Source: CALKWS01 sp051020515
GTDB taxonomy: Bacteria; Actinomycetota; Actinomycetes; Actinomycetales; Beutenbergiaceae
Reading direction: 5' to 3'
Assembly (NCBI RefSeq): GCF_051020515.1
Contig: NZ_CP194857.1
Coordinates: 3,410,001-3,474,000, forward strand
DNA: 64,000 nucleotides
Numbering within the stretch: position 1 is the first letter of the stretch; each line of letters begins with the position of its first letter. A program made the position numbers and the translations under genes. Shown here piece by piece: positions 54,546 through 63,960 of this stretch. The notes under the pieces are model-generated. The model was not told where the DNA came from. It was given only the letters and a program-made list of their open reading frames with translations, and did no database searches.

Positions 54546-54706
54546 GGGGAAACGGTAACGACCGCACCAGCCCTGGAACTAGGACCAAGGGCCCGGCGAC
54601 CGGCTCCACGGGCTGTCCCGGTCCGCCGTGACCCACGAACGCAGGGCGGCCCGTCCCCGCCGCCCGAGGTGCGCAACTGCCACATTCGCGCCCATGATGG
54701 ACCACG

Positions 54707-55496
54707 ATGACCGAACGCCATGATGAATTCTGGAACGAGCGACTCGCTCAGGACTGGACGAGTTCCGGCGTGGGCTACCAGGCCCTGGGCCGCCCGTTCA
54801 ACACCTGGATGTATCGCATCCGCCGACACGTCTTCGCCCGGGGCCCGGGAGGTCGCAGCCCTCGGTGTCGACTCACGGACCCGGGTGCTCGACGTCGGAT
54901 CGGGTACCGGTCTGTACCTGGACTGGTGGCAGGCCGCCGGTGCCGGGCACGTCACCGGATCGGACCTGACCCCGGCTGCGGTGACCCGGCTGCGCGAACG
55001 TTTCGGGACGCTGCGGATCGAGGAGTTCGACGTGACCGCCGGACCGGGCCCGTTCGAGCCGGGCAGTTTTGATGTGATCTCCTGCATGGACGTGCTCTTC
55101 CACATCACCGACGACGAGTTGTACCGCAGCGCCCTGGCCAGTGTCGCGGCGCTGCTGCGTCCGGGCGGACGGTTCATCTTCACCGAGAACTTCCTCAACC
55201 GGGCACCGGACCGCTCCGAGCACCAGGTGAACCGGTCGCGGCAGTGGATCACCCGCGAACTGGCGCGCAATGGCCTCCGCCTGGAGCGTCGCACGCCGAG
55301 TCTGGTGCTGATGAACGCCCAGGTCGATGCGCCCTGGTGGTGGCGTAAGGCGTGGGGCGGGCTCCTGCGTGTGCTCACCCTGACCCCACCCACCGGATGG
55401 GCCACAGGTGCGCTGCTGTACCCGTTGGAACGGGTGCTCACCCGGGTGCTGTCGGAGAGCCCGACGACGGAACTGGCCGTGGCCGAGCGGGTCTGA
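54707..55496 (+). CDS. class I SAM-dependent methyltransferase, one frameshift
   Basis: About 262 residues. N-terminal frame: MTERHDEFWNERLAQDWTSS to RRHVFAR; then one extra G in GCCCGGGGCCC near 54843 moves it to the frame with EVAALGVDSRTRVLDVGSGT (motif I), FDVISCMDVLFHITDDELYR and LLRPGGRFIFTENFLNR. Substrate unknown. Confidence 0.83.
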
Positions 55497-55550
55497 CCCA
55501 TGCCGGGCCACCACCGAGCGGTTGGTGGCCCGGCTCGGGTCGGCGTGGGC

Positions 55551-56177
55551 TCAGCGTTCTGCGTCGAGGGCGCCGGCGGCGCGGTGTGCCAGCGGCATGA
55601 TCATGGCGGCCAGGATCCACTTGATGATTCCACCGACGAGGAACGGGACCACACCGACGGACATCAACGTCCCGACGTCATGGGGCATCCCGAGCATCGA
55701 CAGGACCACCCCGAGGTAGGGCACCCCGATGATGAACGGGATGAGGCTGGCACCGGCGAACCCGGCCAGCGCCAGCAGGGGACGCCGGTCCCAGTGCCTT
55801 TGGGCCAGCCAGCCGATGAAGGCCGCGGCCGGGATGAACCCGATGATGAAGCCGAAGGAGGGACCTGCCACGCTCGCCGGTCCCCCCATCGCACCGGCGA
55901 ACACCGGCAACCCGGCCACCCCGGCCAGCAGATAGGTCGTCATCGCCGCAGCCGCCCGACGCGCGCCAAGGCTCGCCCCGACCACAAGCACCCCGAGGGT
56001 CTGCCCCGTCACCGGTACCGGCCACAGCGGCACCGCGACCTGGGCGAGCACGGCCACCAGCGCGGCACCGGCGATGACCAGCCCCACCTGCGCCGCGGTG
56101 CTGCGGGAGCGGATCAGCGCATCGGCAAGGACCGGACGGGCCACCCCCCAGCCCGGCGCGGGGATCGCCGCGCTCAT
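55551..56177 (-). CDS. bioY: BioY biotin-transporter substrate-binding subunit
   Basis: 208 residues, six helices. VPLWPVPVTGQTLGVLVVGA is the BioY biotin-binding motif (PVPxTxQTxxV), followed by LLAGVAGLPVFAGAMGGPAS and GPSFGFIIGFIPAAAFIGWL. It binds biotin in ECF-type transport. ATG 56177 overlaps the icd stop. Confidence 0.92.
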   Translation of the reverse strand: MSAAIPAPGWGVARPVLADALIRSRSTAAQVGLVIAGAALVAVLAQVAVPLWPVPVTGQTLGVLVVGASLGARRAAAAMTTYLLAGVAGLPVFAGAMGGPASVAGPSFGFIIGFIPAAAFIGWLAQRHWDRRPLLALAGFAGASLIPFIIGVPYLGVVLSMLGMPHDVGTLMSVGVVPFLVGGIIKWILAAMIMPLAHRAAGALDAER

Positions 56178-58396
56178 CGGCGCAGCGACGCCAGCGCCGC
56201 GTTGAACGTCGCCGAGGGTCGCATCACCGCGTCGGCCTTGGCCGGGTCGGGGCGGTAGTACCCGCCCAGGTCCACCTCCTGGCCCTGTACGTCGAGGAGT
56301 TCTGCCACGATCGTCTCCTCCTGCGCACGCAGGGTCGCGGCCACCGGTCCGAACACCTCGGCCAGAGCCGCGTCGTCGGACTGGGCGGCCAGTTCCTCCG
56401 CCCAGAACAGCGCCAGGTAGAAGTGGCTGCCACGGTTGTCGATGCCGCCCAACCGGCGGGTCGGGGACTTGTTCTCCTCCAGGAAGGTCCCGGTAGCCCG
56501 GTCCAGGGTGTCCGCGAGCACCTGGGCCCGGGCGTTGCCCTGGGACTGTGCCAGGTGCTCGAAACTGACCGACAGGGCCAGGAACTCACCCAGGCTGTCC
56601 CAGCGCAGGTAGTTCTCCTTCTGTAGTTGCTGGACGTGCTTGGGCGCCGATCCTCCGGCACCGGTCTCGAACAGACCCCCGCCGTTGATCAGCGGGACCA
56701 CCGAGAGCATCTTGGCGCTGGTACCCAGTTCCAGGATCGGGAACAGGTCGGTCAAGTAGTCGCGCAGTACATTGCCGGTCACCGAGATGGTGTCCGCTCC
56801 GGCACGCATCCGCTCCAGGGTGAAGAGGGTGGCAGCGACCGGGTCCATGATGTGCAGGTCCAGCCCGTCGGTGTCGTGCTCGGCCAGATAGGTGTTCACC
56901 TTCTCGATCAGCCTGGCATCGTGTGCCCGGTCTGCGTCGAGCCAGAACACCGCGGGGGTGCCGCTGGCCCGGGATCGGTTCACGGCCAGTTTGACCCAGT
57001 CCCGGATGGCCACGTCCTTGGTCTGGCAGGAGCGCCAGATGTCGCCGGCGGTCACGGTGTGCTCGGTGAGCACCGCTCCGGCCGAGGTGACCAGGCGGAC
57101 CACCCCGTCGGTGGCGATCTCGAAGGTCTTGTCATGGCTGCCGTACTCCTCGGCAGCCTTGGCCATCAAGCCCACGTTCGGCACCGAACCGATGGTGGCC
57201 GGGTCCAGTGCGCCATGGGTGCGGCTGTCATCGATCGTGGCCTGGTAGACCCCGGCGTAGCTGGAGTCCGGGATCACCACCAGCGTGTCGGCCTCCTCCC
57301 CGTCCGGACCCCAGGCGCGCCCGCCGTTGCGGATCAGGGCCGGCAGCGAGGCGTCGATGATCACGTCGCTGGGCACGTGCAGGTTGGAGATCCCGCGGTC
57401 CGAATCCACCTGGAACAGGCGCGGACCCCGCTGGAGTTCGGCGGTGAAGGAGTCGCGGATCTCCTGCCCGGCGGGCAGGTCGTCCACGCCCGACAGGATC
57501 GATCCCAGACCGTCGTTGGGGCTCAGCCCGGCCTCGGCGAGCACCTGGCCGTACGTGGCGAACGTCTCCGGGAAGAAGGCCCGGACCGCGTGCCCGAAGA
57601 TGATCGGGTCGGAGACCTTCATCATGGTCGCTTTCAGATGCACCGAGAACAGCACGTCGGCATCCTTGGCGGCCTGCACCTGTGCCTTGAGGAAGGCCTG
57701 TAGGGCATCGGCCCGCATCACGGTGGCATCGACGACTTCCCCTGCTTCGACCGGCACCTGCTCGCGCAGCACGGTGACCGTGCCGTCGGCGTCGACGTGC
57801 TCGATGCGTAGGGTGTCTGCCTCGGTCACCACCACGGACTTCTCATTGTTGCGGAAGTCGTCCGCGGCCATGGTGGCCACGGTGGTCCCGGAATCACTGG
57901 ACCACTCCCCCATCCGGTGCGGGTGCGCCTTGGCGTAGTTCTTCACCGACGCCGGTGCCCGCCGGTCCGAGTTGCCCTGCCGCAGGACCGGGTTCACCGC
58001 ACTGCCCATCACGCTGTCGTACCGTGCGCGCGCGTCCCGCTCGTCGTCGGTGGCGGGGTTGTCGGGGTAGGGCGGTAGGTCGAACCCCTGGGCACGCAAC
58101 TCGGCGATGCCGGCCTTGAGCTGGGGCACCGAGGCGGAGATGTTCGGCAGCTTGATGATGTTGGCCTCTGGAGTCTCGGCCAGTTGACCGAGTTCGGCCA
58201 GCGCGTCCTCGGTGCGCTGCTCCGGCGGGAGCACGTCAGCGAATGCGGCGATGATGCGGCCCGCGAGCGAGATGTCCCGGGTCTGCACCTGCACGCCCGC
58301 GCTGGCGGCGAACGCCTCGATTACCGGCAGGAGTGAGTAGGTCGCCAGTGCCGGCGCCTCATCGGTCTGGGTATAGATAATCGTGGGAGTAGCCAC
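56174..58396 (-). CDS. icd: NADP-dependent isocitrate dehydrogenase, monomeric type
   Basis: 740 residues, the full monomeric IDH length. Oxidises isocitrate to 2-oxoglutarate, giving NADPH. Landmarks: TPTIIYTQTDEAPALATYSL, ETPEANIIKLPNISASVPQL, QGNSDRRAPASVKNYAKAHP (substrate Ser/Arg region) and HLKATMMKVSDPIIFGHAVR. GTG 58396 with GGAAG eight bases upstream; a 240-residue upstream extension of the frame has no family match. No frameshift. Confidence 0.95.
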   Translation of the reverse strand: MATPTIIYTQTDEAPALATYSLLPVIEAFAASAGVQVQTRDISLAGRIIAAFADVLPPEQRTEDALAELGQLAETPEANIIKLPNISASVPQLKAGIAELRAQGFDLPPYPDNPATDDERDARARYDSVMGSAVNPVLRQGNSDRRAPASVKNYAKAHPHRMGEWSSDSGTTVATMAADDFRNNEKSVVVTEADTLRIEHVDADGTVTVLREQVPVEAGEVVDATVMRADALQAFLKAQVQAAKDADVLFSVHLKATMMKVSDPIIFGHAVRAFFPETFATYGQVLAEAGLSPNDGLGSILSGVDDLPAGQEIRDSFTAELQRGPRLFQVDSDRGISNLHVPSDVIIDASLPALIRNGGRAWGPDGEEADTLVVIPDSSYAGVYQATIDDSRTHGALDPATIGSVPNVGLMAKAAEEYGSHDKTFEIATDGVVRLVTSAGAVLTEHTVTAGDIWRSCQTKDVAIRDWVKLAVNRSRASGTPAVFWLDADRAHDARLIEKVNTYLAEHDTDGLDLHIMDPVAATLFTLERMRAGADTISVTGNVLRDYLTDLFPILELGTSAKMLSVVPLINGGGLFETGAGGSAPKHVQQLQKENYLRWDSLGEFLALSVSFEHLAQSQGNARAQVLADTLDRATGTFLEENKSPTRRLGGIDNRGSHFYLALFWAEELAAQSDDAALAEVFGPVAATLRAQEETIVAELLDVQGQEVDLGGYYRPDPAKADAVMRPSATFNAALASLRR

Positions 58397-59049
58397 AGGG
58401 TGCACTTCCGTCCGGGTCGACAGCGGTTGTTCGATATCAAGATATCGCCTTCCGCCCCGGTCGCGCCCGGTGCGCAGTCCTGACCGGCCGCGCCCGCCCA
58501 CCGGCCCGGGTGAGCCGGCAGTACGGACGACGCCCACATCGTCACGGAAGCGTAACGATCGGGCGTGACCTTGGCCACGTGGTGCGGAGAGGGCCGGGCG
58601 GGGTGCGCGGGTGTCCCCGGTGGAGCCGGACAGGGGTCGTACGGGTACCGAGCCACGCCCCACCGAAACCCCAGCGTGCCGCATAGACCGCGGGATCGTG
58701 CGGGTTGGGCCGGGCCCCCGGGGCCCGTTGACGTGGGCAGGCACGGGTCCTCGCCGGAGTTCGACGCGTGCGCCGGCGCTGGCCGGTTCCCGCGTGCGCT
58801 GGCGCTGCCTCCCCTTCCGGAACAGCATCCAGCGGATCCTGGCATGTGCCCGCCGGGATCTTCTATGCCAGACTGACATGCGTTGTTTGCCAGTGGATGG
58901 TGATCGGGCGGGCTTCGGATATGTCGCTCCGCTCGGGTGTGCGCCTGCGTCACGTCCTGCGGAGTCATCCTCGCCACCAACCCTGGACCGCACCCTGTGC
59001 CGCATCCCGACGGCGGGACACCCCCGCCGAGAACTGGAGACATTCTCAG
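58397..59049. other. intergenic region between icd and the osmoprotectant transporter
   Basis: No gene supported; reading frames across it are Arg/Pro-rich shadows. It holds GATATC-AA-GATATC (58433-58446), a perfect palindrome about 37 bases upstream of the icd start and a possible operator. The two promoters must lie here; none is clear. Confidence 0.5.
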
Positions 59050-60300
59050 GTGCCAGTGATCGAAGCCCATGGCGTGTACAAGATCTTCGGGCGTCGGCCG
59101 GAGCGGGGCGTGGGGTGGCTCCAGTCCGGTGCAAGCCGGGAGGAGTTGCGCGAGCGTGGTCTGACCGCTGCCGTCATCGACGCGTCCTTCGACGCCAACG
59201 ACGGGGAGATCTTCGTCGTGATGGGCTTGTCCGGTTCGGGCAAGTCCACGCTGATCCGGATGGTCAACGGACTGCTCGAGCCCACCGCCGGCGACATGAT
59301 CGTCGCTGGTGACAACATCACCGGCTTGCGAGGCCGTGCGCTACGGGAGATGCGCCGGCAGAAGGTGTCCATGGTCTTCCAGCACTTCGCGCTGCTCCCC
59401 CACCGAACTGTCGGGGAGAACGCCGCGCAAGCCCTGGAAGTGCGCGGAGCCAACCGCGCCGACCGGCAACGGGCCGCCGAGGAGGCGCTGCGCATGGTCG
59501 GGCTGGACGGCTGGGGCGGGTCCTATCCCGATGAACTCTCCGGCGGGATGCGGCAGCGAGTGGGCCTGGCCCGGGCGCTGGCCTCCGGCACCGACGTCAT
59601 GCTGATGGATGAAGCATTCTCCGCGCTGGACCCGTTGATCCGCAGGGAGATGCAGGATCAGTTGATCGACCTGCAGCACACCCTGGGAAAGACGATCCTG
59701 TTCATCACCCATGATCTGAACGAGGCGATGCGGCTGGGCGACCGGATCGCGATGATGCGTGACGGCCGGATCGAGCAGATCGGCACCTCCGAGCAGATCC
59801 TCAACGACCCCGCGAACAGTTATGTGGCCCAGTTCATCCAGGACGTCGACCGCACCCGGGTGCTCACCGCCGGGGCGATCATGGAACCACCGGTGGCGGT
59901 GATCGGAGCGGAGTCAGGTCCGCGCACCGCACACAAGTTGCTGCGCGAGCACCAGATGTCCGCGCTGATGGTGGTGGACCGAAGCCGACGGCTGCGTGGG
60001 GTCGTCTATGAGACGGACGTCGCGCAGGCAGTGCGCTCCGGAGCGAACAGCCTCGAGGGCGTGCTCCGCCAGGCGCACCAGGTGCACACCGACGACACCC
60101 TCGCGGAGTTCATCGCGACAGCAGCGCAAGCCAAGGTGGCGCTGGCCGTGCTGGACCGCGACGAGAGGCTGGTCGGCGTGATCCCCAGGGTGACGTTGCT
60201 CAACGCCTTGGCCGATCCGGAGGACCCTGAGATGACCGAGAACCTGAAAACCGGTCCGGTTGCAGGCCCGGCGAGCGCGGGAGCGGGGCGGCCCTCATGA
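59050..60300 (+). CDS. proV: glycine betaine/proline-type ABC transporter ATP-binding protein with CBS domains
   Basis: 416 residues. Walker A GLSGSGKSTLIRMVNGLLEP, Q-loop VFQHFALLPHRT, signature LSGGMRQRVGLARALASGTD, Walker B VMLMDEAFSALDPL, H-loop FITHDLNEA. C-terminal CBS-like pair (SALMVVDRSRRLRGVVYETD, VALAVLDRDERLVGVIPRVT) senses ionic strength in OpuA-like systems. GTG 59050, giving VPVIEAHGVYKIFG; the upstream frame is noise. First gene of a three-gene operon. Confidence 0.93.
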   Translation: MPVIEAHGVYKIFGRRPERGVGWLQSGASREELRERGLTAAVIDASFDANDGEIFVVMGLSGSGKSTLIRMVNGLLEPTAGDMIVAGDNITGLRGRALREMRRQKVSMVFQHFALLPHRTVGENAAQALEVRGANRADRQRAAEEALRMVGLDGWGGSYPDELSGGMRQRVGLARALASGTDVMLMDEAFSALDPLIRREMQDQLIDLQHTLGKTILFITHDLNEAMRLGDRIAMMRDGRIEQIGTSEQILNDPANSYVAQFIQDVDRTRVLTAGAIMEPPVAVIGAESGPRTAHKLLREHQMSALMVVDRSRRLRGVVYETDVAQAVRSGANSLEGVLRQAHQVHTDDTLAEFIATAAQAKVALAVLDRDERLVGVIPRVTLLNALADPEDPEMTENLKTGPVAGPASAGAGRPS

Positions 60301-60306
60301 ACCTCT

Positions 60307-61290
60307 ATGCGGATGAGACCGATGGCACTGGAATCCCACGGTTGGGACATCGGGGAGTGGATCGAGGCGGGGTTCCGGTGGATCCAGGACAACCTGAGCG
60401 TGGTCTTCGACGGAATTCAGAGCGTTATCAGTTGGGCGACCACCAACCTGGCCGGCCTGCTGAACACCCCCGATGCCCTGCTGCTGGCTGTCCTGTTCTC
60501 CGCCGTCGCCTGGTTGCTGCGGGACTGGAAGCTCGCGCTGCTGTCGCTGGGCATGTGGCTGTTCGTGATCAGTGTCGAGCAGTGGCAAGGCGCGATGCTC
60601 ACCCTGGCCATGGTCATCATCGCCACGTTGGTGGCCCTGCTGCTGGCCATACCGATCGGCATCGCGGCGGCCAAATCGGACCGGGTCTCCCAGATCGTGC
60701 GCCCGGTGATGGACCTGATGCAGACGATGCCCGCCTTCGTCTGGCTGGTGCCGGTCATCACCCTCTTCAGCGTCGGGGTCGTCCCCGGGGTGATCGCCAC
60801 AGTGATCTTCGCGCTTCCTCCGGGGGTGCGCCTGACCGAACTGGGCATCCGGCAAGTGGACGCCGAAGTCGTCGAGGCCGGGCAGGCTTTCGGCAGCACC
60901 GGTTCGCAGATCCTCGCGCGGATCCAATTGCCACTGGCGATGCCCACCATCATGGCTGGGGTCAACCAGGTGATCATGCTGGCCCTGTCGATGGCGGTGA
61001 TCGCGGGACTGGTCGGTGCCGGGGGCCTGGGCGCCGAGGTCACCCGTGCGATCAGCACCATCGACATCGGGCTGGGTTTCGAAGCAGGTCTGTCCGTCGT
61101 CGTCCTTGCCATCTACCTCGACCGGGTGACCGCCGCTGTCGGCGGACGCAAACCCGGAACACCGAGAGCCGCGCGACTCAAGAAACTACTACGCGCCGGA
61201 CGTGTGTCCACCATCGGCCCGGTGGGGACCGCGATCACCAGTCCACAACTGCATGAATCCGAAACGAGAGCCGACAATGGGTCCCGCTGA
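60307..61290 (+). CDS. proW: glycine betaine/proline-type ABC transporter permease
   Basis: 327 residues, about seven helices, binding-protein-dependent permease fold: LALLSLGMWLFVISVEQWQG, ATLVALLLAIPIGIAAAKSD, DLMQTMPAFVWLVPVITLFS and the EAA-like loop EVVEAGQAFGSTGSQILARI. Starts seven bases after the ATPase gene. Confidence 0.92.
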   Translation: MRMRPMALESHGWDIGEWIEAGFRWIQDNLSVVFDGIQSVISWATTNLAGLLNTPDALLLAVLFSAVAWLLRDWKLALLSLGMWLFVISVEQWQGAMLTLAMVIIATLVALLLAIPIGIAAAKSDRVSQIVRPVMDLMQTMPAFVWLVPVITLFSVGVVPGVIATVIFALPPGVRLTELGIRQVDAEVVEAGQAFGSTGSQILARIQLPLAMPTIMAGVNQVIMLALSMAVIAGLVGAGGLGAEVTRAISTIDIGLGFEAGLSVVVLAIYLDRVTAAVGGRKPGTPRAARLKKLLRAGRVSTIGPVGTAITSPQLHESETRADNGSR

Positions 61291-61321
61291 GCGCGGCGGC
61301 CCCGACATGGAAGGAAACCAG

Positions 61322-62284
61322 ATGAGGACCACCTCCCCACGACGTACCCGGAGCCTGCTCGCCGTGACCGCTGCGAGCGCACTGCTACTGGCTGCCTGCA
61401 ACGGCGACACCGACACCGACGATGACGGCGCTGCGACCGACAACGGCGCAGATACCGAGGAGAACGGCGACGAGAACGGCGCCGCCGGCGCCGAGGGTCC
61501 GGTCATCCTGGGCATCCTGCCCGACTGGACCGACGGCCTGAGCATGGGCTACCTGTGGCAGGAGATGCTGCAGGACCAGGGCTATGAGGTGCAGATCGAA
61601 GAGATCGGCCAGGCCGGGCCGCTGTACACCGCCGTGGCCGGCGGCGACTACCACGTCTACCCCTCCGCATGGCCGGAGGTCACGCACGCCGAGTACATGG
61701 ACACCTACGGCGATGACCTGGAGGACCTGGGCCACTACTACGAGGGTGCGGTCCTGACGCTCGCCGTCCCGGAGTACACCGAGATCGACTCGATCCCGGA
61801 ACTGGCCGAGAACCCGGACATGTTCGACGGCCAGGTCATCGGAATCGAGGCGGGCGCCGGACACATGGGCGTCACCGCCAACTCGGTGTTCCCGACCTAC
61901 GGGCTGGATGAGAACTTCACCCTGGTCGAGTCCTCCACCGCGGCGATGCTCACCGAGTTGAGCAGCGCCATCGACGCCGAGGAGGATGTCGTGGTGACCT
62001 TGTGGCACCCCTTCTGGGCCAACGCCGAGTACCCGGTGAAGGACCTGGAGGACCCCGAGCAGGCGCTCGGTGAGCCTGAGTCCCTGAACTTCATCGCCAA
62101 CTCCGAGTTCTCCAGTGAGTTCCCGGAAGTCGCCGAGGCGATGGGCAACTTCCCCGTCCTGGACAACGACCAGTTCGGTGAACTCGAGGATCTGATCGTG
62201 AACGTGCACGAGGGCGACCCGGCCGCCGGCGCGCGCGAGTGGATCGAGAACAACCAGGACATCGTGGACTCGGTCTTCAACTAA
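61322..62284 (+). CDS. proX: glycine betaine/proline-type substrate-binding lipoprotein
   Basis: 320 residues. Lipoprotein signal TRSLLAVTAASALLLAACNG (lipobox LAAC), an acidic Asp/Asn/Glu linker, then the OpuAC domain: LGILPDWTDGLSMGYLWQEM, DYHVYPSAWPEVTHAEYMDT, and DVVVTLWHPFWANAEYPVKD with Trp residues suited to a quaternary-amine cage. ATG 61322 has AAGGAAACC upstream; the earlier in-frame ATGs lack this fit. Confidence 0.93.
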   Translation: MRTTSPRRTRSLLAVTAASALLLAACNGDTDTDDDGAATDNGADTEENGDENGAAGAEGPVILGILPDWTDGLSMGYLWQEMLQDQGYEVQIEEIGQAGPLYTAVAGGDYHVYPSAWPEVTHAEYMDTYGDDLEDLGHYYEGAVLTLAVPEYTEIDSIPELAENPDMFDGQVIGIEAGAGHMGVTANSVFPTYGLDENFTLVESSTAAMLTELSSAIDAEEDVVVTLWHPFWANAEYPVKDLEDPEQALGEPESLNFIANSEFSSEFPEVAEAMGNFPVLDNDQFGELEDLIVNVHEGDPAAGAREWIENNQDIVDSVFN

Positions 62285-62302
62285 GGACCAGCGTTCCTGA
62301 CG

Positions 62303-62338
62303 AACGTGGGGCCCGGCCGTCCGGCCGGGCCCCACGTT
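62303..62338 (+). terminator. strong hairpin terminator after the osmoprotectant operon
   Basis: A perfect 16-base-pair stem, AACGTGGGGCCCGGCC with its complement, and a GTCC loop, 19 bases after the proX stop. Only a short T-containing tail follows (GTCTCTCC), as is usual in high-GC actinobacteria. It may also serve the convergent gene at 62395. Confidence 0.87.
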
Positions 62339-62394
62339 GTCTCTCCGGCCGAGCACGTGCAGCGACGGTACGCCCGGCTACGGCTGGGTCAGGG

Positions 62395-62802
62395 TCAGTT
62401 GCTGGGACCGGGGTGGATCTCATCCCCCGACGCGATCGGCTGCGCCATCCCCTCCACCAGCACTCCACCGTTGGTTCCCGGGGGCATCCGCTCCACCCGA
62501 CGTCGGCCGACCTCCAGCCGCTGCACGGTGCCGGAGTCGTAGGACTCACCACCGCGCAGCACCCGCACGTGATCCCCTTCAGTCAGGTAGCCGCTGGCGA
62601 GCTTGCCCACGGCCATCGTCCCCCGGCCGGTCTGGGTGAAGGTCTGCTCGACGACGAACCGGGCAGGTTCGGCCGCCTGCACCGCATCGTCGGGGCCTGG
62701 TTTGGCCGTCGTGTCGACCTGACCGGGCTGCGCCGAACCGGCCGCCTGGGTCGGGCTGGAGACTTCGTAGTCCCGGCCAAACAATCGCTTGAGAAAGCTC
62801 AT
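62395..62802 (-). CDS. small protein with an EF-Tu domain 2-like barrel
   Basis: 135 residues. After a short linker, FVVEQTFTQTGRGTMAVGKL, SGYLTEGDHVRVLRGGESYD and NGGVLVEGMAQPIASGDEI follow the second beta-barrel domain of translation GTPases, with no GTPase domain. Opens MSFLKRLFGRDYEVSSPTQA. Role unknown. Confidence 0.75.
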   Translation of the reverse strand: MSFLKRLFGRDYEVSSPTQAAGSAQPGQVDTTAKPGPDDAVQAAEPARFVVEQTFTQTGRGTMAVGKLASGYLTEGDHVRVLRGGESYDSGTVQRLEVGRRRVERMPPGTNGGVLVEGMAQPIASGDEIHPGPSN

Positions 62803-62822
62803 GGGGGCAGTCTAGGTGGGGG

Positions 62823-63487
62823 TCACCCGCTCCAGGCCCCGTCCATGCCCTCGAGACCATCGAGCCACCAGGAGTAACGCAGTCGCAGGGCTCGCTCGAG
62901 CAGCGCCAGCAGGCCGGCCACGGTGATGCTCGTGTTCAGCACCGATCCGAGATTCCAGGGGGAGGTGAAACTGAACTGCCCCAGGACCCCGACCAGACCG
63001 GAGAGGTTCTCGGGGAGTTCGGGGGCAACCTCGTCGCTGAGATCGGCCAGCCACTCCAGCCCCTGGGGCACCTGCAGCACGATCACCGCGAGTAGCACCA
63101 CGAAGGAGGTCACGCTGATCGTGGTGCTCAGCCCCGGCCGTCGCCGCTCCAGGTCCGCGCGCCACCGTTCGGCGCTGCCGGGAACCGGGACGAGCTGCTG
63201 CTCCCTCCCTTCGGGGCTGACCAGGTGGGCCCGCCGGATGCCATAGGTGCTCGTGCGCACCTCGATCCTGGATCCGTCATCGAGGCCGAACCGGGCCGGC
63301 AACCTCTGGGTGCGGTCCTGGCGTCGGTCGCGGTAGAGCGCGACGCGCGTCCGTCCCAGTCCAGGAAGTCGACCTCGACGTGCCAGTGAGCGTCGTCGTG
63401 CTCGATGGCGAAGACGCTCCGCCACAGACCCTGCCACCAGTGGAAGGCCTTGAGCGGCCTGCCGTTGCCCGGCTTCTCCTTGCTCAT
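62823..63487 (-). CDS. hypothetical membrane protein, one frameshift
   Basis: About 221 residues. The N-terminal frame from ATG 63487 reads MSKEKPGNGRPLKAFHWWQG and AIEHDDAHWHVEVDFLDWDG, then breaks near 63348; the adjoining frame continues RVALYRDRRQDRTQRLPARF, VRTSTYGIRRAHLVSPEGRE and has two membrane helices, TTISVTSFVVLLAVIVLQVP and LGSVLNTSITVAGLLALLER. One base missing. No family recognised. Confidence 0.65.
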
Positions 63488-63579
63488 CGGCACTGATCGT
63501 AGGGGCTGTGCTGGCTATCATGTGCACATCAGTCCCGGCGCTCCGGACCGGGCAGCGGTATGGGCGCGTGGAGGCAACC

Positions 63580-63960
63580 ATGGAGATCACTCATCAGGTG
63601 GTGGTGTTCGACGCCGCCGACCTGAACTCCGAGAGTCGGTTCTGGGCCGGCGTGCTCGGCGGGACCGTGGACTTTGAGGACGACTGGCACACCGTGCTCG
63701 TGGACGGCAGCGCCAAGGTGGCGGTGCAGTTGGCCCCTGAGCACGTGCCGCCGCAGTGGCCCGACGGGAACCCGCAACAGATCCATCTGGACCTGTGGGT
63801 CGCGGACATCGAGGAGGCGCACGAGGAGGTACTCGCGCTCGGGGCCGTACTGCTCAAAGCCGTCGACGACGAAGCCCCCGGCGAGGGCTTCCGCGTCTAC
63901 GCCGACCCGGCCGGGCACCCGTTCTGCCTGTGCTGGGTGAAGCGGTCCGACGCAGCCTGA
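63580..63960 (+). CDS. VOC-family (glyoxalase-like) protein
   Basis: 126 residues. EITHQVVVFDAADLNSESRF, WAGVLGGTVDFEDDWHTVLV and YADPAGHPFCLCW form one VOC domain with possible metal ligands His 5 and Glu. ATG 63580 chosen over 63508 because it gives the standard opening. Nothing is seen between its end and the window edge. Confidence 0.88.
   Translation: MEITHQVVVFDAADLNSESRFWAGVLGGTVDFEDDWHTVLVDGSAKVAVQLAPEHVPPQWPDGNPQQIHLDLWVADIEEAHEEVLALGAVLLKAVDDEAPGEGFRVYADPAGHPFCLCWVKRSDAA

Noticed and set aside
58565..58876. 103-residue frame between icd and proV
   Set aside because: Gly/Pro/Arg-rich, no ribosome-binding site and no recognisable domain.
56174..59134. 986-residue frame ending as icd
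   Set aside because: Monomeric IDH is about 740 residues; the extension before 58396 has no family similarity.
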